Counted from the stretch's first letter, positions 11,501 to 19,119 are shown. The stretch: DNA of 45,041 nucleotides from Thioclava sp. GXIMD4216 (GCF_037949285.1 NZ_CP149930.1:1-45041); one strand, 5' to 3'. The notes: a model not told the origin generated them from the sequence alone. A program made the numbers and translations.

Positions 11501-14500
11501 CGTCGTAATCCAGTCGCTACGCGCAGTGCTATCGAGCGAGCCGGCACCGTAGAAAGCAAAGCTGTCTCCGGTTACATTGAGCGAGGCCGCCGCCAGCGTG
11601 CTGTCGGCGCTAGTCTTTATCGCCCCGCCGCTTAACGTCACGACGCGCTCAGCGCTGATGAAACCGCTCAGCGTTTGGCGGGCCCCCTCGGTCACTGTGG
11701 TCAGCGATACCGCCGACGCTGATTGTAGCAGCCCCGTGTTAGTAATATTACGTGCCTTCAGCGTCAGGTTGCCGCTGGTGGTAAGGAATACGCCGCTGTT
11801 AGAGAAATCACCGCTCAACGTGAATGTGCGCGTACGTTCAGTACTGATTACACCCGAATTGTTTAGTCCCCCAAAGCCCCCGTCCTCTACTAACTCATAG
11901 AGGTCAATATATCTTCCGAGTATGATGGCGCCGGAATTCGCCAATCCCTGCGTCGAAGTGAACTTTCCGATACCGCTCGCGTTCAATACCGCGTCAGTAC
12001 CAGTCTTGATTTTGTAAGCTGTTAAAACTAGTGCTCCACCAGCTTGGACTTGACCATCAACCAGAAGCTCGCCTGCCGAGAGATTACCGGTAAGGCTGAC
12101 GTTACCGCCTGCTGCGATTGTACCCGCGATAATGTTCGCCGTGAAAGTCGTGGAAACCGACTTACCTGAAATTAAGGTCTGGGTCTCATCTACGGGTGCA
12201 AGACCGGCAATCAAGCTGCTGCCCGCAGCCAGCACGAGAACCGAAGTCTCATCCCGTCCAGTCAGCCCTATAGAGCCAGCCGTTGCGAATGTGCCATAGT
12301 TCTCGAACCGATCAATATCGCCACTACGCTTGAAGTCGTTGACTAGGAAAACACTTCCCTCATTACGGATCTTCGCAGTGGTAATCGCGCCAGAGGTTGC
12401 CCGCACGAGAGCATCTGCGCCAGAGTTGAGGAAATAAGCACCGCGGATCGACAGCGTTGCATCAGCCACTAGATTGCCGGTGTTGGTGATCGTGGCATCG
12501 GAAATTAGTGTAGCTGAATGATAGGCCGCAATGTCACCGCTGTTGGTGATTGCGTTCCTGCCCGTGACGTTTAGGTCAATGCCCGCAATCAGACTGCCGC
12601 CATTGCTAAGGTTGGTTGCGCTGAACACCGCCGAGGTCTCGGCGATCATCGTGCCCACGTTAGTCAAGTTCGGCGCGGTGACGCTCAGGTTGGCTGCCGT
12701 ACCTATCTGACCTAGGTTCGACACACTCGTCGTACCGCTGACCGACAGCGTGCCAGCAACTCGGATATCACCCGCCGCAGCATTGACCACCTTAGCCGCA
12801 CTCAAAATGGCGCTAGCTGCATTAATGTAGCCTGTATTGGTCAAATCGCCGCCTGAGACCAGCTTTAGCGTACCATCGGCCAGGATCGCCCCCTCATTAA
12901 CCAACGCGCCGGTGGTAGTGATTTGCAACCCTTCGGCGGAGATTAGGCCGGTTTCAGTGTTAGTGAACTGGCTCAAATCCAGCTTGAGCGTACCCTCTGA
13001 AAGAATTGTGCCCGCGTTCTGCACCAGTCCGGCCACCGGCCAGCTAATCGCGTTGGCGGCGAGTACGCCATTCGCTTCGTTGTAGAATGCCCCATCATAG
13101 TCGATTGCGAAATCATCATAGATCCGCAAATCAGCGCTATTGTGAAAATCGCCCGTCGCCGTAACGCTGAGCTTGGTCGCAGTATCGTCGTCAAGCCCGG
13201 CCCAATAGACATTCGCACCCAACGTAAAATCATCTGCACTCAGGCTCAGGTCCGAAGTCGTGAAAATCGCCGTATCGGCTAGAACAAAATCGGCAGCTGC
13301 GGTTGAGGCGTTCAGCGCTAAGGCGACCAGCGTCAACCCATTCAGCTCAGCTGTACCGCTCGTCGTAATTGCCGCCGTATCAGCAATAGAGGCCAGTCCC
13401 GAGAAACTCAACGTCGTCGAAGCGCTGACGTTGAGCCCCGCGCCCGATTGCAAGTCGCCATTTAGATCAACCGCCGCTTTGGACGAGTTGATTGTGACTC
13501 CCGAGAAGCCATAAATGCCTGAACCCTCAGCGGTGACCACATCGCGCCGACCGGTAATCTTCACATCAGCCGCGGTCGAGACAACATCGTTCGAGACGTT
13601 AACCTCCCCATAGCTCGAGCCGATCGTGACCGCGCCTTTGGCAGCGACGGAAGATACTTCGATCGCACCTTGGTTAGAAACCTTGACGCCGCCCGCCTCG
13701 CCCTGCATCGCGCCCAGACTCCGCACACCAAATCCGCGCTCAGTACCAATGATCTGGATTCGGCCTGCTTCCATTGCCCCAAAGGCAGTGGCGTCGATCG
13801 CAAAGCCGCTCGCAGGAGCGCCTTCGGGAGCCAAGGTTGCGCTCGTAGCTCCTTTCGACAGATCGTAGCGATAGCCGCCGCCCACAATATTGAGCGCATC
13901 AACTGCGGTCACCTGACCGTCGATCACCACCTCGCGGCCAAGCAAATTGACTGTCGACACGCCCGTAGCCGCGCCATTTAGACCACTGCGCCCGATCGTG
14001 ACTTTGCCTTTAGTCACATCAAGCGTAACGGTACCGCCGTTAATGGTCGGCACACCGGTACTCAGCGTCGCTTGATCGGTATTGATAAAGCTACAACCGT
14101 TGCAGGTGATGCCATTTGGGTTGGCGATCACTACGTTGGCCCGCGCACCAGCAACCTCTACCGGACCAACCAACGACGAATCGTCGGTCGACGTGACTTC
14201 ATTGACAATCGTACTGGCGCTACCTGAAGTCAGGTTGGCGTTGCCTGCGACACTGCCTGCGACGGTTGTTGTAGAGGTTGTGGCAGAGTTGTTTAATACC
14301 ACCCCGCGCGAGGTAACGTCGAAGCGATCATACTGATTAAGTGAGACACCGCCGGAATTCGGCGTCGCGATGTCGACAATCTGCGGGCGCGATGCTCGCT
14401 TTAGCACTGGAGCCGCGTACCCAACGTTGCCGTTCGGGTCGATGACAATTTCCTGCGCTTTTGCCATCTCGGTCAGCCCGGGCTGCACGAAAATTACTGC

Positions 14501-14593
14501 GCAGAGTATGATCCTCAGACCGCGTCCAATCAGATCGGAAAAGGCATTCAGTGCAGAGCGGCGGTCGGAGAGTCGCGCAGAAATACGTTTCAT
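5558..14593 (-). CDS. cdiA: Giant CdiA-like contact-dependent inhibition exoprotein
   Basis: About 3,011 aa from an ATG at 14593 (MKRISARLSD); an upstream GTG at 14698 is open but less likely. The N-terminus is a long extended-type signal (about residues 1-46) followed by the TPS domain with NPNGI. Then come roughly 1,500 residues of haemagglutinin beta-helix repeats (N.G.I.A...L...A..LTN.G pattern), a DUF637-like region (TLVRDYDAQYDTILLRDHSW..., Gly/Ala-rich hydrophobic stretch), and a pretoxin motif VVNNYL at about base 6730, the equivalent of the VENN motif. The last 390 residues form the variable tip. They include a hydrophobic helix-rich segment (possible entry domain) and a final domain with RTD and IEVKTG motifs that could be a PD-(D/E)XK-type nuclease, though this is uncertain. 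No tpsB lies beside it in the same orientation; one lies convergently at 3169-4833. Confidence 0.88.
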   Translation of the reverse strand: MKRISARLSDRRSALNAFSDLIGRGLRIILCAVIFVQPGLTEMAKAQEIVIDPNGNVGYAAPVLKRASRPQIVDIATPNSGGVSLNQYDRFDVTSRGVVLNNSATTSTTTVAGSVAGNANLTSGSASTIVNEVTSTDDSSLVGPVEVAGARANVVIANPNGITCNGCSFINTDQATLSTGVPTINGGTVTLDVTKGKVTIGRSGLNGAATGVSTVNLLGREVVIDGQVTAVDALNIVGGGYRYDLSKGATSATLAPEGAPASGFAIDATAFGAMEAGRIQIIGTERGFGVRSLGAMQGEAGGVKVSNQGAIEVSSVAAKGAVTIGSSYGEVNVSNDVVSTAADVKITGRRDVVTAEGSGIYGFSGVTINSSKAAVDLNGDLQSGAGLNVSASTTLSFSGLASIADTAAITTSGTAELNGLTLVALALNASTAAADFVLADTAIFTTSDLSLSADDFTLGANVYWAGLDDDTATKLSVTATGDFHNSADLRIYDDFAIDYDGAFYNEANGVLAANAISWPVAGLVQNAGTILSEGTLKLDLSQFTNTETGLISAEGLQITTTGALVNEGAILADGTLKLVSGGDLTNTGYINAASAILSAAKVVNAAAGDIRVAGTLSVSGTTSVSNLGQIGTAANLSVTAPNLTNVGTMIAETSAVFSATNLSNGGSLIAGIDLNVTGRNAITNSGDIAAYHSATLISDATITNTGNLVADATLSIRGAYFLNSGADALVRATSGAITTAKIRNEGSVFLVNDFKRSGDIDRFENYGTFATAGSIGLTGRDETSVLVLAAGSSLIAGLAPVDETQTLISGKSVSTTFTANIIAGTIAAGGNVSLTGNLSAGELLVDGQVQAGGALVLTAYKIKTGTDAVLNASGIGKFTSTQGLANSGAIILGRYIDLYELVEDGGFGGLNNSGVISTERTRTFTLSGDFSNSGVFLTTSGNLTLKARNITNTGLLQSASAVSLTTVTEGARQTLSGFISAERVVTLSGGAIKTSADSTLAAASLNVTGDSFAFYGAGSLDSTARSDWITTGATSIYGSLYAAGELRLIAGSFSTVAGSLLASGQKLGVTADGAISVSGVLTGDKVQLTGTTITTAGTAAISATDYVILTGTSAASLSGELVAGNLLRVAASRFDLKGNAFSNAIELTATAGTGYTRALTSATDKITISTTGDMTNIGEMEAANSIRVTAANLTNAVDSSIQSTDLRATLSGYLHNQGTLFGAHEIDIRAGSLSNYTGATIETVSLGSNLDTYFSNKGKVDTYGFFGDIGGSLNNQGQFRAQTYFGLDAASLYNNTDGLIDVLGGYLYVNVIGEMVNDTDRVIRADKMDLNAGTLTNKGTLRGSELVNLDVTGAFTNAEGAAIYGDIISVSATGAITNAGSLGYSSTSNALYSEEIYIAGQSWLSNTGAIRGAELKLSLNDKITNATSAIIEARDTIGLQSRASDLENLGIIRGPEVYIDVAKTLYNKNLINGTELLTISANALSNYNPVTTSTVTAVLKGNQTTIAVDTWLTNYGEISGWQNLSLHSGGTTTNYGAIYGQEISILADGGRFESFTKLTSGGKIVVNANNVLLHGGATVTDAISLVARAGDVSVGGTLSTKALYVEAADDVYAAAKVFKGSVSTTVIADDILRYEGSTPWTGSTTLASGYVFERTNAKLGTFDPNQNDLYVKLREGSLGSFGSLSQDIDELTTVGDIEIGQLYSDRINSLVGIIATYIDTRSGWHLYESSPINATGSIALIADQGDILLAGQITAGKDIYVQAGQNIGLKNLTLNAGSLVHLEASRYLKNYGGVTLNPGNKLELMQTYGWFYTSDWFGREVPYNVTVFAGTIAVTGDHRFAAYNDAGALALKSLTLSAYNSLWQRDHVVIASGITYSAGGGILIEFDPFSWRANNASRLSNLSGDWWDLATAGADGRTLQSGGGGITLYAAANANKLPANFDTVIAGINLISGKIRSGGDLAIVSEGRLISQPMYLVNDGSERPEYVGWAFDNSIYQARISTSHDWGRIDLEELRAYENQLSAAGNVSLSAGGNIELIGSQITSSNGDLTVQSLAGTVMMIAAPGEWVYHYDKTTTKRKWWGKKTTKTYTYDADRDVYKRTALKALNGTISISSAATLDSEDYTILSAGTEMSAKSVTVSTRSGVGSIWLGTYAETNTMSASTRTRSSWLGITYRKSSSTHTETGILQTGNNLLADEILTLSSSQNLRITGGTLSGTTVRLSAANDLIIEAAINSTASSSFTQKQNLITITTIQEGFERETAELPQIFAPNIEYDLGGEVHIQGARGATLNDQLVTAIGTHDFSDILPELYTTSQANAAADATKAVADQFTRAFVLPTAADGAQFSYLDTLVRDYDAQYDTILLRDHSWYDKQVQLTPAFQALLSITVTYLTGGVGGSLGLQGVFASGFNAALSSTITGVIGGTITGDIDMDMILRGAILAGAGASINTYLTQKIDLGDLLGASDTSPFVNDLQGHFSPGQLLDRLGDRIVSNGVTNVLNGQDFFEGLDDLGRTFLVTETMGVLQFGIGELGAGQGDWEGSLPHMLLHGGFGCVAMEVMDGNCASGFFAGASSSVLAGSGLTDQQKLDLAPVVGAWASFFWSDGKAVNVSFASTLAQSAVVNNYLTHKDVEEAEALNAECRVNQSEKVCDQRVVDFLAKRSEANDRALIVDCNYDPVCIKGFTYDTANDLITGAELLHEDSDLSVALRNRIVASGAANYGASVLELLPLTDEDRAYIASQPAELQVISVAETLSEVTPEEFWTRVLAGGAVALSPVVAARLMAACTASPVCSGLLGRAAISAELATGVADLAACADGDLVSCATAVGPGSTLSGALSEARLFDNTFVTAEEYATYVARKEAKGEVPRSVAEYIAAREHFAVIQANHNTAVKDLDSYLVAGGARTEREVTLIAPDGTRARTDIIAFEQKPGATFTVPNGYRAEDIYGNVLTEPVTFDASGALTIEVKTGGAGLTCNQACVYEYQVTGGEVVAAGQYSGTTVPSNVVVLRRIN

Positions 14594-14858
14594 CGTAAAA
14601 AGATCTCGACAATCAATGATATCAGACACTCTTATCTCGCGAGATTGTGAGCGACAATAAAAATCTCCTGCATTGAAAAGTAGAAGGAGAAGTTTCACCG
14701 AATTAGTTGGAAAACTTTGCTCCTGTTGTGCATGAGACCCCTTGCGCTCTTTTGAAGGTTGGCACCTGTATTTTGCCTAGTTCGTAAAGGGGGCTTCCTC
14801 TGCCCTGCTGTCTCCCAAACAAATTAACCATAAGCTTGCTTTCTAAAAGAATTCTAAA

Positions 14859-14932
14859 GCATGCCATGCCTACCCTAGGCATGGCATGCACAGGGTAGGC
14901 ATGGTTAGGATTTACATTGCATGGCATGTCAT
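14859..14932. promoter_or_regulatory. Palindromic parA operator / candidate centromere (parS)
   Basis: A perfect 14-bp inverted repeat (GCATGCCATGCCTA and its complement, 3-base spacer CCC) occupies 14859-14889. Half-site copies follow: TAGGCATGG at 14896-14904 and GCATGGCATG at 14919-14928. A weak promoter for parA (TTTACA at 14911, 17 bases, CTAGAT at 14934) overlaps the third copy. Binding there would both repress parA and mark the centromere, as known for ParA/RHH partition loci with upstream sites. The function is inferred. Confidence 0.6.
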
Positions 14933-14973
14933 ACTAGATTTTAGGACAATAGAGATTCGCACAGGAGTGGCTC

Positions 14974-15642
14974 ATGCCCGTAATTTCATTTGCTTCGTCT
15001 AAAGGGGGGGCTGGAAAAACGACGTCAGCTATCATCCTCGGGACCGAGCTGGCACAAGGCACCAGTGTCACCATGATTGACGCGGATCCCGCTGGCCGCT
15101 TGGCAAGATGGTCGGAGCTTGCGCCCCTATCGGATAATCTTACAGTCCTGGTTTCTGGAGGAGAGCGGCACATCCAAGCCGAGATCGAAGAGGCCGCATC
15201 CAAAAGCACCGTCGTCATCATCGATCTAGAAGGGACCGCCTCTAGACTCACGAGTTTCGCAATTGCGGAAAGTGATTTAGTCATCATCCCCACAGCCGAG
15301 GAGCAGCAGGACGCCAACGAGGCTCTCGAGACACTCGCCGAAGTACGCCGCGAGTCCAGAGCCCGCCGACAAAAGATCCCAGCCGTCATTCTCAAGGCCC
15401 GCACCGCTGCAGCCGTCAAATCCAAGCTGGAGAAGCACATCGCGGCAGAGCTCGAGAAAGCAGGCCGAGTTCTGAAGACCGAGCTTAACCGCAGAACGGC
15501 CTTTTCATCGCTGCACAACGCGGGCGGCGGACTTCGCGAGCTCGACCCAAATGACGTTAACGGCATCGACAAGGCGATCGTGAACGCTGAGGCCTATGCG
15601 GCCGAGGTCTTCGAGATTTTGATGGAGGCCGACAATGCCTAA
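14974..15642 (+). CDS. parA: ParA-family plasmid partition ATPase
   Basis: A 222-aa P-loop ATPase of the short (type Ib-like) ParA class, without an N-terminal DNA-binding domain. The deviant Walker A motif KGGAGKTT is at residues 10-17 with the signature lysine K10. The switch region DADP (about 37-40) and Walker B-like IIDLEG (about 79-84) follow. AGGAG at 14963-14967 sets the ATG. The next gene starts inside its last codons (8-base overlap), so the two are coupled. ParA forms dynamic assemblies on the nucleoid that move and separate plasmid copies with the partner protein and centromere. Confidence 0.93.
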   Translation: MPVISFASSKGGAGKTTSAIILGTELAQGTSVTMIDADPAGRLARWSELAPLSDNLTVLVSGGERHIQAEIEEAASKSTVVIIDLEGTASRLTSFAIAESDLVIIPTAEEQQDANEALETLAEVRRESRARRQKIPAVILKARTAAAVKSKLEKHIAAELEKAGRVLKTELNRRTAFSSLHNAGGGLRELDPNDVNGIDKAIVNAEAYAAEVFEILMEADNA

Positions 15643-15988
15643 GCCTCTTAACTTCGCCGCTTTAGAAGGCCTCAACGAACGGAAGAAGGCAACCTCGCAA
15701 AAAGAGGTGCCCGTTGTCGAGCAGACAATATCAACACCTGAACTCGAACCAAAGTCAGCCCAGAAGACGGCTCACAAGCGCGCTGGTTCATCCACGCAGC
15801 GAAGAGCAGCTGCTGGTGGCAGCCGCTGGGTGTCTCGCGAGCCCGCTGCCGATGGTCAGATCTCGATCAAAGCTTCTCTCGAGTCGATTGAGCGGTTTCG
15901 TCAGATGTGCGCCGATGACCGGCGTACTTATGGCGATATGCTCGAGATTCTCATGGATAGCTTCGTGGGGAAGGGTAGGGGGGGCTAG
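15635..15988 (+). CDS. Small ribbon-helix-helix partition partner (ParB/ParG-like)
   Basis: A 117-aa protein whose N-terminal 75 residues are charged and low-complexity, with lysines, prolines and alanines suggesting a flexible tail. The C-terminal part (about residues 73-113, QISIKASLESIERFRQMCAD... then a second helix) fits a strand-helix-helix RHH DNA-binding fold. This organisation, a flexible N-terminus that stimulates ParA ATPase plus an RHH dimer that binds the centromere, is known for ParG-type partners. Overlap with parA and a repeat array upstream support the role. There is no classical ParB HTH/CTPase domain. Confidence 0.75.
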   Translation: MPKPLNFAALEGLNERKKATSQKEVPVVEQTISTPELEPKSAQKTAHKRAGSSTQRRAAAGGSRWVSREPAADGQISIKASLESIERFRQMCADDRRTYGDMLEILMDSFVGKGRGG

Positions 15989-15996
15989 CCTTCCCC
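15967..15996 (+). terminator. Possible hairpin at the end of the partition operon
   Basis: GGGGAAGG (15967-15974) and CCTTCCCC (15989-15996) pair across the stop codon of the RHH gene. There is no T-run, so this is at best a weak or Rho-assisted terminator. Confidence 0.3.
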
Positions 15997-16009
15997 CCAG
16001 AAACCTCAC
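15993..16009 (-). repeat. Outlying inverted iteron copy
   Basis: CCCCCCAGAAACCTCAC is the reverse complement of the iteron core GTGAGGTTTCTGGGG repeated at 16696-16790. It sits alone just after the partition operon. It may be a handcuffing or regulatory Rep-binding site. Confidence 0.6.
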
Positions 16010-16690
16010 ACTTGACCCAAAGGGTTACTGACGCCGAAATGTCCGCATAAAGATCCGGCTCTTGAATTCGATATCATGATTGGAAAGCCGCCATCCACAC
16101 TATGAAGCCTAGCCAAGCGAGGGCGCTTCGTCATGACTTGCGCATCCCGCTCATTCGAAGGCCCCCTTCTTCACCATTGTGGGGTCTGATCATGTCTATC
16201 GGAACGTATTTATAAGCGCATCGTGGCGTTTCTGGCGCACTCGGTGGCGGCAAATTTGATCAACGCTCTCTTTTTTCGCTTCTCCAAGAAAACACCGCGC
16301 GAACATTCACCTGTCCATTCGTCCGAGCCCAAGTTGATTTTTTGCATACTAACTTCGTTGCGACAGCCAACAGCATCGATGGCCTTCCGGCCGCGCTTCT
16401 GGATTGTTTCACAGTTTTGAAGGTTTAACCTCCACAAGGGGGAGCGCTTTCACTTTTTCGAAACAAAGTTCATTGGGCACCTTCGACTACTAGGTCAGAT
16501 CGGAAATTGTGCCTCTCATCGAAGATGGTGATCTGTGTCTGCGGGATTTGAGTCGCTTGTGGGATCGTTTTGACTTCATTTTTCGCAGTCTGACCCTTCA
16601 ATGAGGGATCGGGTTGCCCTTCTTTTATTCTATTTCATAAATTCTATTTTCAGGGCCGATTCATCGTTTAAAAACATAAGCTTACTTACT
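16010..16690. other. Gene-free stretch before the origin, AT-rich at its right end
   Basis: No convincing gene: short open frames on both strands at 16210-16437 have no recognisable motif and no ribosome site. The right end (about 16619-16690) is rich in A+T, with runs such as TTCTTTTATTCTATTTC. Next to the iterons this is a plausible duplex-unwinding element. The remainder may be replicon leader or decayed DNA. Confidence 0.5.
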
Positions 16691-16695
16691 GAAAT

Positions 16696-16809
16696 GTGAG
16701 GTATTTGGGGCGAGGGGTGAGGTTTCTGGGGCGAGGGGTGAGGTTTCTGGGGCGAAAAGTGAGGAATCTGGGGGGTGAGTTTTCTGGGGGTGGGTTCGAC
16801 TTATCCACA
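16696..16809 (+). repeat. oriV: Iteron array and DnaA box: vegetative replication origin
   Basis: Five direct copies of a GTGAGGTTTCTGGGG-type iteron begin at 16696, 16717, 16738, 16759 and 16775. The first four are spaced exactly 21 bases (two helical turns); the last is 16 bases on and degenerate. A perfect DnaA box, TTATCCACA, is at 16801-16809. An AT-rich tract precedes the array and the initiator gene starts 65 bases after the box. This is the standard arrangement of a theta-type iteron origin, in which Rep binds the iterons and recruits DnaA and helicase. Confidence 0.88.
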
Positions 16810-16873
16810 AGGACGGATGAATAAGATCATCAAATCTCTTTCACTCTTCGTCCCAGAGTGTCTATCTTGAAGT

Positions 16874-17743
16874 ATGGAATCGCAACGACTTGTAACACTG
16901 TTCCCGACGGACGTAGAGGCGATGAAGCCGTCTGAGCTGATCCGGATCTCCGGACATCAGCAGCTGTCGCTGGCGGCACGTCGTGCAATCACCTTGCTCT
17001 GGCATAATGCGCACAGACAAGGGATCGAGGAAGGCAAGGACTACACGATTGAGATCGCGTCTTTGAGGACCGACGGGCATAAAGGCTCCGGCGTTGTAGA
17101 GGAGGCCATCATCTCGTTGATGCAGACTGTGCTGACGGCCCAACTTCCGGATGGCAAGACTCGGCGCGTCCAGTTTCTCGGCGGTAACGATATGGATGAC
17201 CCAGGGAGACCTCGGGGCGTTCTGACATACTCATTCGACAAGCGTCTTGTTGAAATTCTAAAGGATTCAAGGATTTGGGGGCGCATCGCCATCCCAGTCC
17301 TGATGGCCTTTTCCTCAAAGTATGCGGTTTCGCTCTACGAGAACGCCAGTCAGTGGGCGGGCCTGTCGCACAAGACGTGGCACGAGATGAGCCTGGGCGA
17401 GTTCCGCGATCTGCTGGGTGTCGAGAAGTCAAAATACCCAGCGTTCGGTGCGCTCAACAAGCATGTAGTGAAGCCGGCGATTGAGGAGATCAACGCGCTT
17501 GCGCCTTTCAACGTCCAGGTCATTCCTCTCAAAGAGGGCAGAGCCGTGGCTCGGATCCGGCTTGGATGGTGGGCCAAGGACCAGGAGCAGCTCAAGGCGG
17601 CCTTCGCTGAGTCTCAACGGTCGCGCGTCGGCCGACGCGCCCGTATCTCCGGCACGGTGGAACATGTTGGTCCAATGCCCTCGATCGATACGATGGGCAG
17701 ACGAGCGCGTTTGGCGACGCGTGACCTGCTCGACGAAGACTGA
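16874..17743 (+). CDS. Plasmid replication initiator (Rep_3 / RepB-type)
   Basis: A 289-aa initiator of the tandem winged-helix Rep_3 superfamily. Its N-terminus (about residues 20-130) carries the dimerisation/first winged helix (ISGHQQLSLAARRAITLLWH...). The second half has the typical YAVSLYE helix followed by W..MSLGEFRDLLGV.KSKYPAFGALNKHVVKPAIEEIN (about 152-215), the iteron-reading winged helix. A basic C-terminal tail follows. Its position just after the iteron array and DnaA box fixes the function. Inverted iteron copies downstream (17746-17767) and beyond the partition operon (15993-16009) suggest copy control by Rep binding. Confidence 0.93.
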   Translation: MESQRLVTLFPTDVEAMKPSELIRISGHQQLSLAARRAITLLWHNAHRQGIEEGKDYTIEIASLRTDGHKGSGVVEEAIISLMQTVLTAQLPDGKTRRVQFLGGNDMDDPGRPRGVLTYSFDKRLVEILKDSRIWGRIAIPVLMAFSSKYAVSLYENASQWAGLSHKTWHEMSLGEFRDLLGVEKSKYPAFGALNKHVVKPAIEEINALAPFNVQVIPLKEGRAVARIRLGWWAKDQEQLKAAFAESQRSRVGRRARISGTVEHVGPMPSIDTMGRRARLATRDLLDED

Positions 17744-17745
17744 TT

Positions 17746-17767
17746 CCCCAGATTCTTCACTTTTTCG
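17746..17767 (-). repeat. Inverted iteron copy behind the rep gene
   Basis: The reverse complement reads CGAAAAAGTGAAGAATCTGG, nearly identical to the fourth iteron with its CGAAAA leader. It starts 2 bases after the rep stop codon and is probably a second Rep-binding site outside the array. Confidence 0.55.
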
Positions 17768-17800
17768 AATTTCGCGGAGAGGGGAGAGGTTGACCTCTCC

Positions 17801-18076
17801 CTAGGTCTCGCGGATGCCGTGGACTTGCATCACTTCCGTTCCGGATTTCTGCGAGCGATGCTCTCTATAGAGGAGACCGGATATCAAGGTTCTGTCGCAA
17901 AGTTTGCGGAGTGTGGGCATAAACGCCTCGGCGGGGAACTCGCCGGTCTGGTCCTTGCGCCACGGGCATCCGGCGCACTGCTGGCGGCGATAGGATCCCT
18001 TGCTGCCTTCAAGGGAGATAACCGCGTGATCGTCTCCGGCCATGCGTGTGCGGGTGATCTTGGTGCGCGAGGTCAT
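17801..18076 (-). pseudogene. Broken DUF6283-type small protein
   Basis: The N-terminal 55 residues (…LEGSKGSYRRQQCAGCPWRKDQTGEFPAEAF…) match my memory of the DUF6283 family, small proteins with a CxxCPWR motif likely to bind metal. After FPAEAF the expected continuation, an aromatic/Cys-His segment, is absent and the frame reads an unrelated 35-residue tail (…LISGLLYREHRSQ…). This suggests a deletion or frameshift. The family function is unknown. It is the only gene-like content between rep and the RHH-SNF2 unit. Confidence 0.5.
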
Positions 18077-18328
18077 ATCTTCTCAACCTACGCTGCAAGC
18101 TCCTTCTCCATGCGGTTCTGCTCATTGACCACCATCATCATCACATAGCGTTCATCGAGCCCTGCCTTGAGCCATCTCGTGCAGCTTGACCTCGACAGAA
18201 AAGGCCACGACGACCGTCTTGGGAGAGCGTGAACGTTGAGGTGGCCCCCCTTTCCGGACAGTTTTTCGGCGGTCTGCATCGGTCAGTGATGGCGTGCTAG
18301 ATGATGGCGATACCGGCCCAATTTCGGT
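18077..18328. other. Decayed coding debris
   Basis: Minus-strand fragments in two frames (ending VVAFSVEVKLHEMA, then LDERYVMMMVVNEQNRMEKELAA) look like parts of one former protein split by a frameshift. I do not recognise the family. No intact gene is present. Confidence 0.35.
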
Positions 18329-18360
18329 GTTGTCGTCACACTTTATAGTGTGACGACAAC
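18329..18360. promoter_or_regulatory. Perfect 14-bp inverted repeat upstream of the RHH-SNF2 operon
   Basis: GTTGTCGTCACACT and its exact reverse complement are separated by TTAT. There is no T-run, so a terminator is unlikely. It lies about 130-170 bases before the start of the RHH-like gene, within reach of that gene's AT-rich promoter region. A good operator candidate, perhaps for the RHH protein itself. Confidence 0.55.
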
Positions 18361-18502
18361 CGCCGATCGACCATCCTAAATTCGGCACGATTGCGCAACT
18401 AAATGCAAGAAAAGTATAAATATGAAATATGATACATATTTTATATTGTAGCGGTATGGAATGTGTAACATACTACACGCCGTAGAGCAGAGGATGATGC
18501 CC

Positions 18503-19078
18503 ATGCCTGTAGTCAGACTGAACGACGCAACTTTTGTCGATCTGAAGTGCATCTCGACTTGGATGGGGACGGAAACTCCATCAGAAACGATCGTGCAGCT
18601 GGTACGGGAGAAGATGGCAGCGCTAGACCTAGAGCGTGACATCGAGATCGGCATTGATCCCACCTCGGAAATCAGCAGCTTCATGGAGTTCAAATCCACT
18701 CCAGGCCTTTCATTTACAAAGGTCTTATCTGCGGAGGTTGATCGCAAGAAGATAGACAAGCCAAACTGGGCAGCAATTCTTCTCGGCGCAGTGAGTTCTC
18801 TTAAGGCTAAGGGCCTATCCGGAGAACGCCTAGCTGAGGCCATACAGATTCCTACCAAGCCGGCGTGCTACGAAGAGGAAGGATTCCGATATTACCCTGA
18901 CCTCGGCATCTCTATCCAAGGGCAATCAGCCCAGGAGGCTTGGAAAGAAGTTTCCAGAATAGCCGACAGGCATGGTATCGCAGTACAGGTGACATTTCAG
19001 TGGCGTGATAACGAGAAGGCCCAATATCCTGGGCAGAAGGGAATCCTTCGTGCTGGCGGATCAAGCCACAGGCCATAA
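18503..19078 (+). CDS. RHH-like small protein paired with the SNF2 helicase
   Basis: About 191 aa if translation starts at the ATG at 18503, which has AGAGG nine bases upstream; in-frame ATGs at 18461, 18494 and 18497 are alternatives. The first 45 residues (PVVRLNDATFVDLKCISTWM…SETIVQLVREKM) have strand-helix-helix character like an RHH DNA-binding module. The remainder (about 50-190) is mixed alpha/beta with no family I can name; it includes a FRYYPDLGISIQGQ…EAWKEVSRIADRHG segment. It ends 41 bases before the helicase gene, so they probably form an operon. Possible roles are repressor or specificity partner of the helicase-nuclease. Confidence 0.7.
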   Translation: MPVVRLNDATFVDLKCISTWMGTETPSETIVQLVREKMAALDLERDIEIGIDPTSEISSFMEFKSTPGLSFTKVLSAEVDRKKIDKPNWAAILLGAVSSLKAKGLSGERLAEAIQIPTKPACYEEEGFRYYPDLGISIQGQSAQEAWKEVSRIADRHGIAVQVTFQWRDNEKAQYPGQKGILRAGGSSHRP

Positions 19079-19119
19079 CTTGACAGCATTTAGAAGAACC
19101 TTCCCTTAACTAATATGCC

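Noticed and set aside
16210..16437. Short open frames on both strands in the pre-origin region
   Set aside because: No ribosome site, no motif, odd composition; treated as non-coding.
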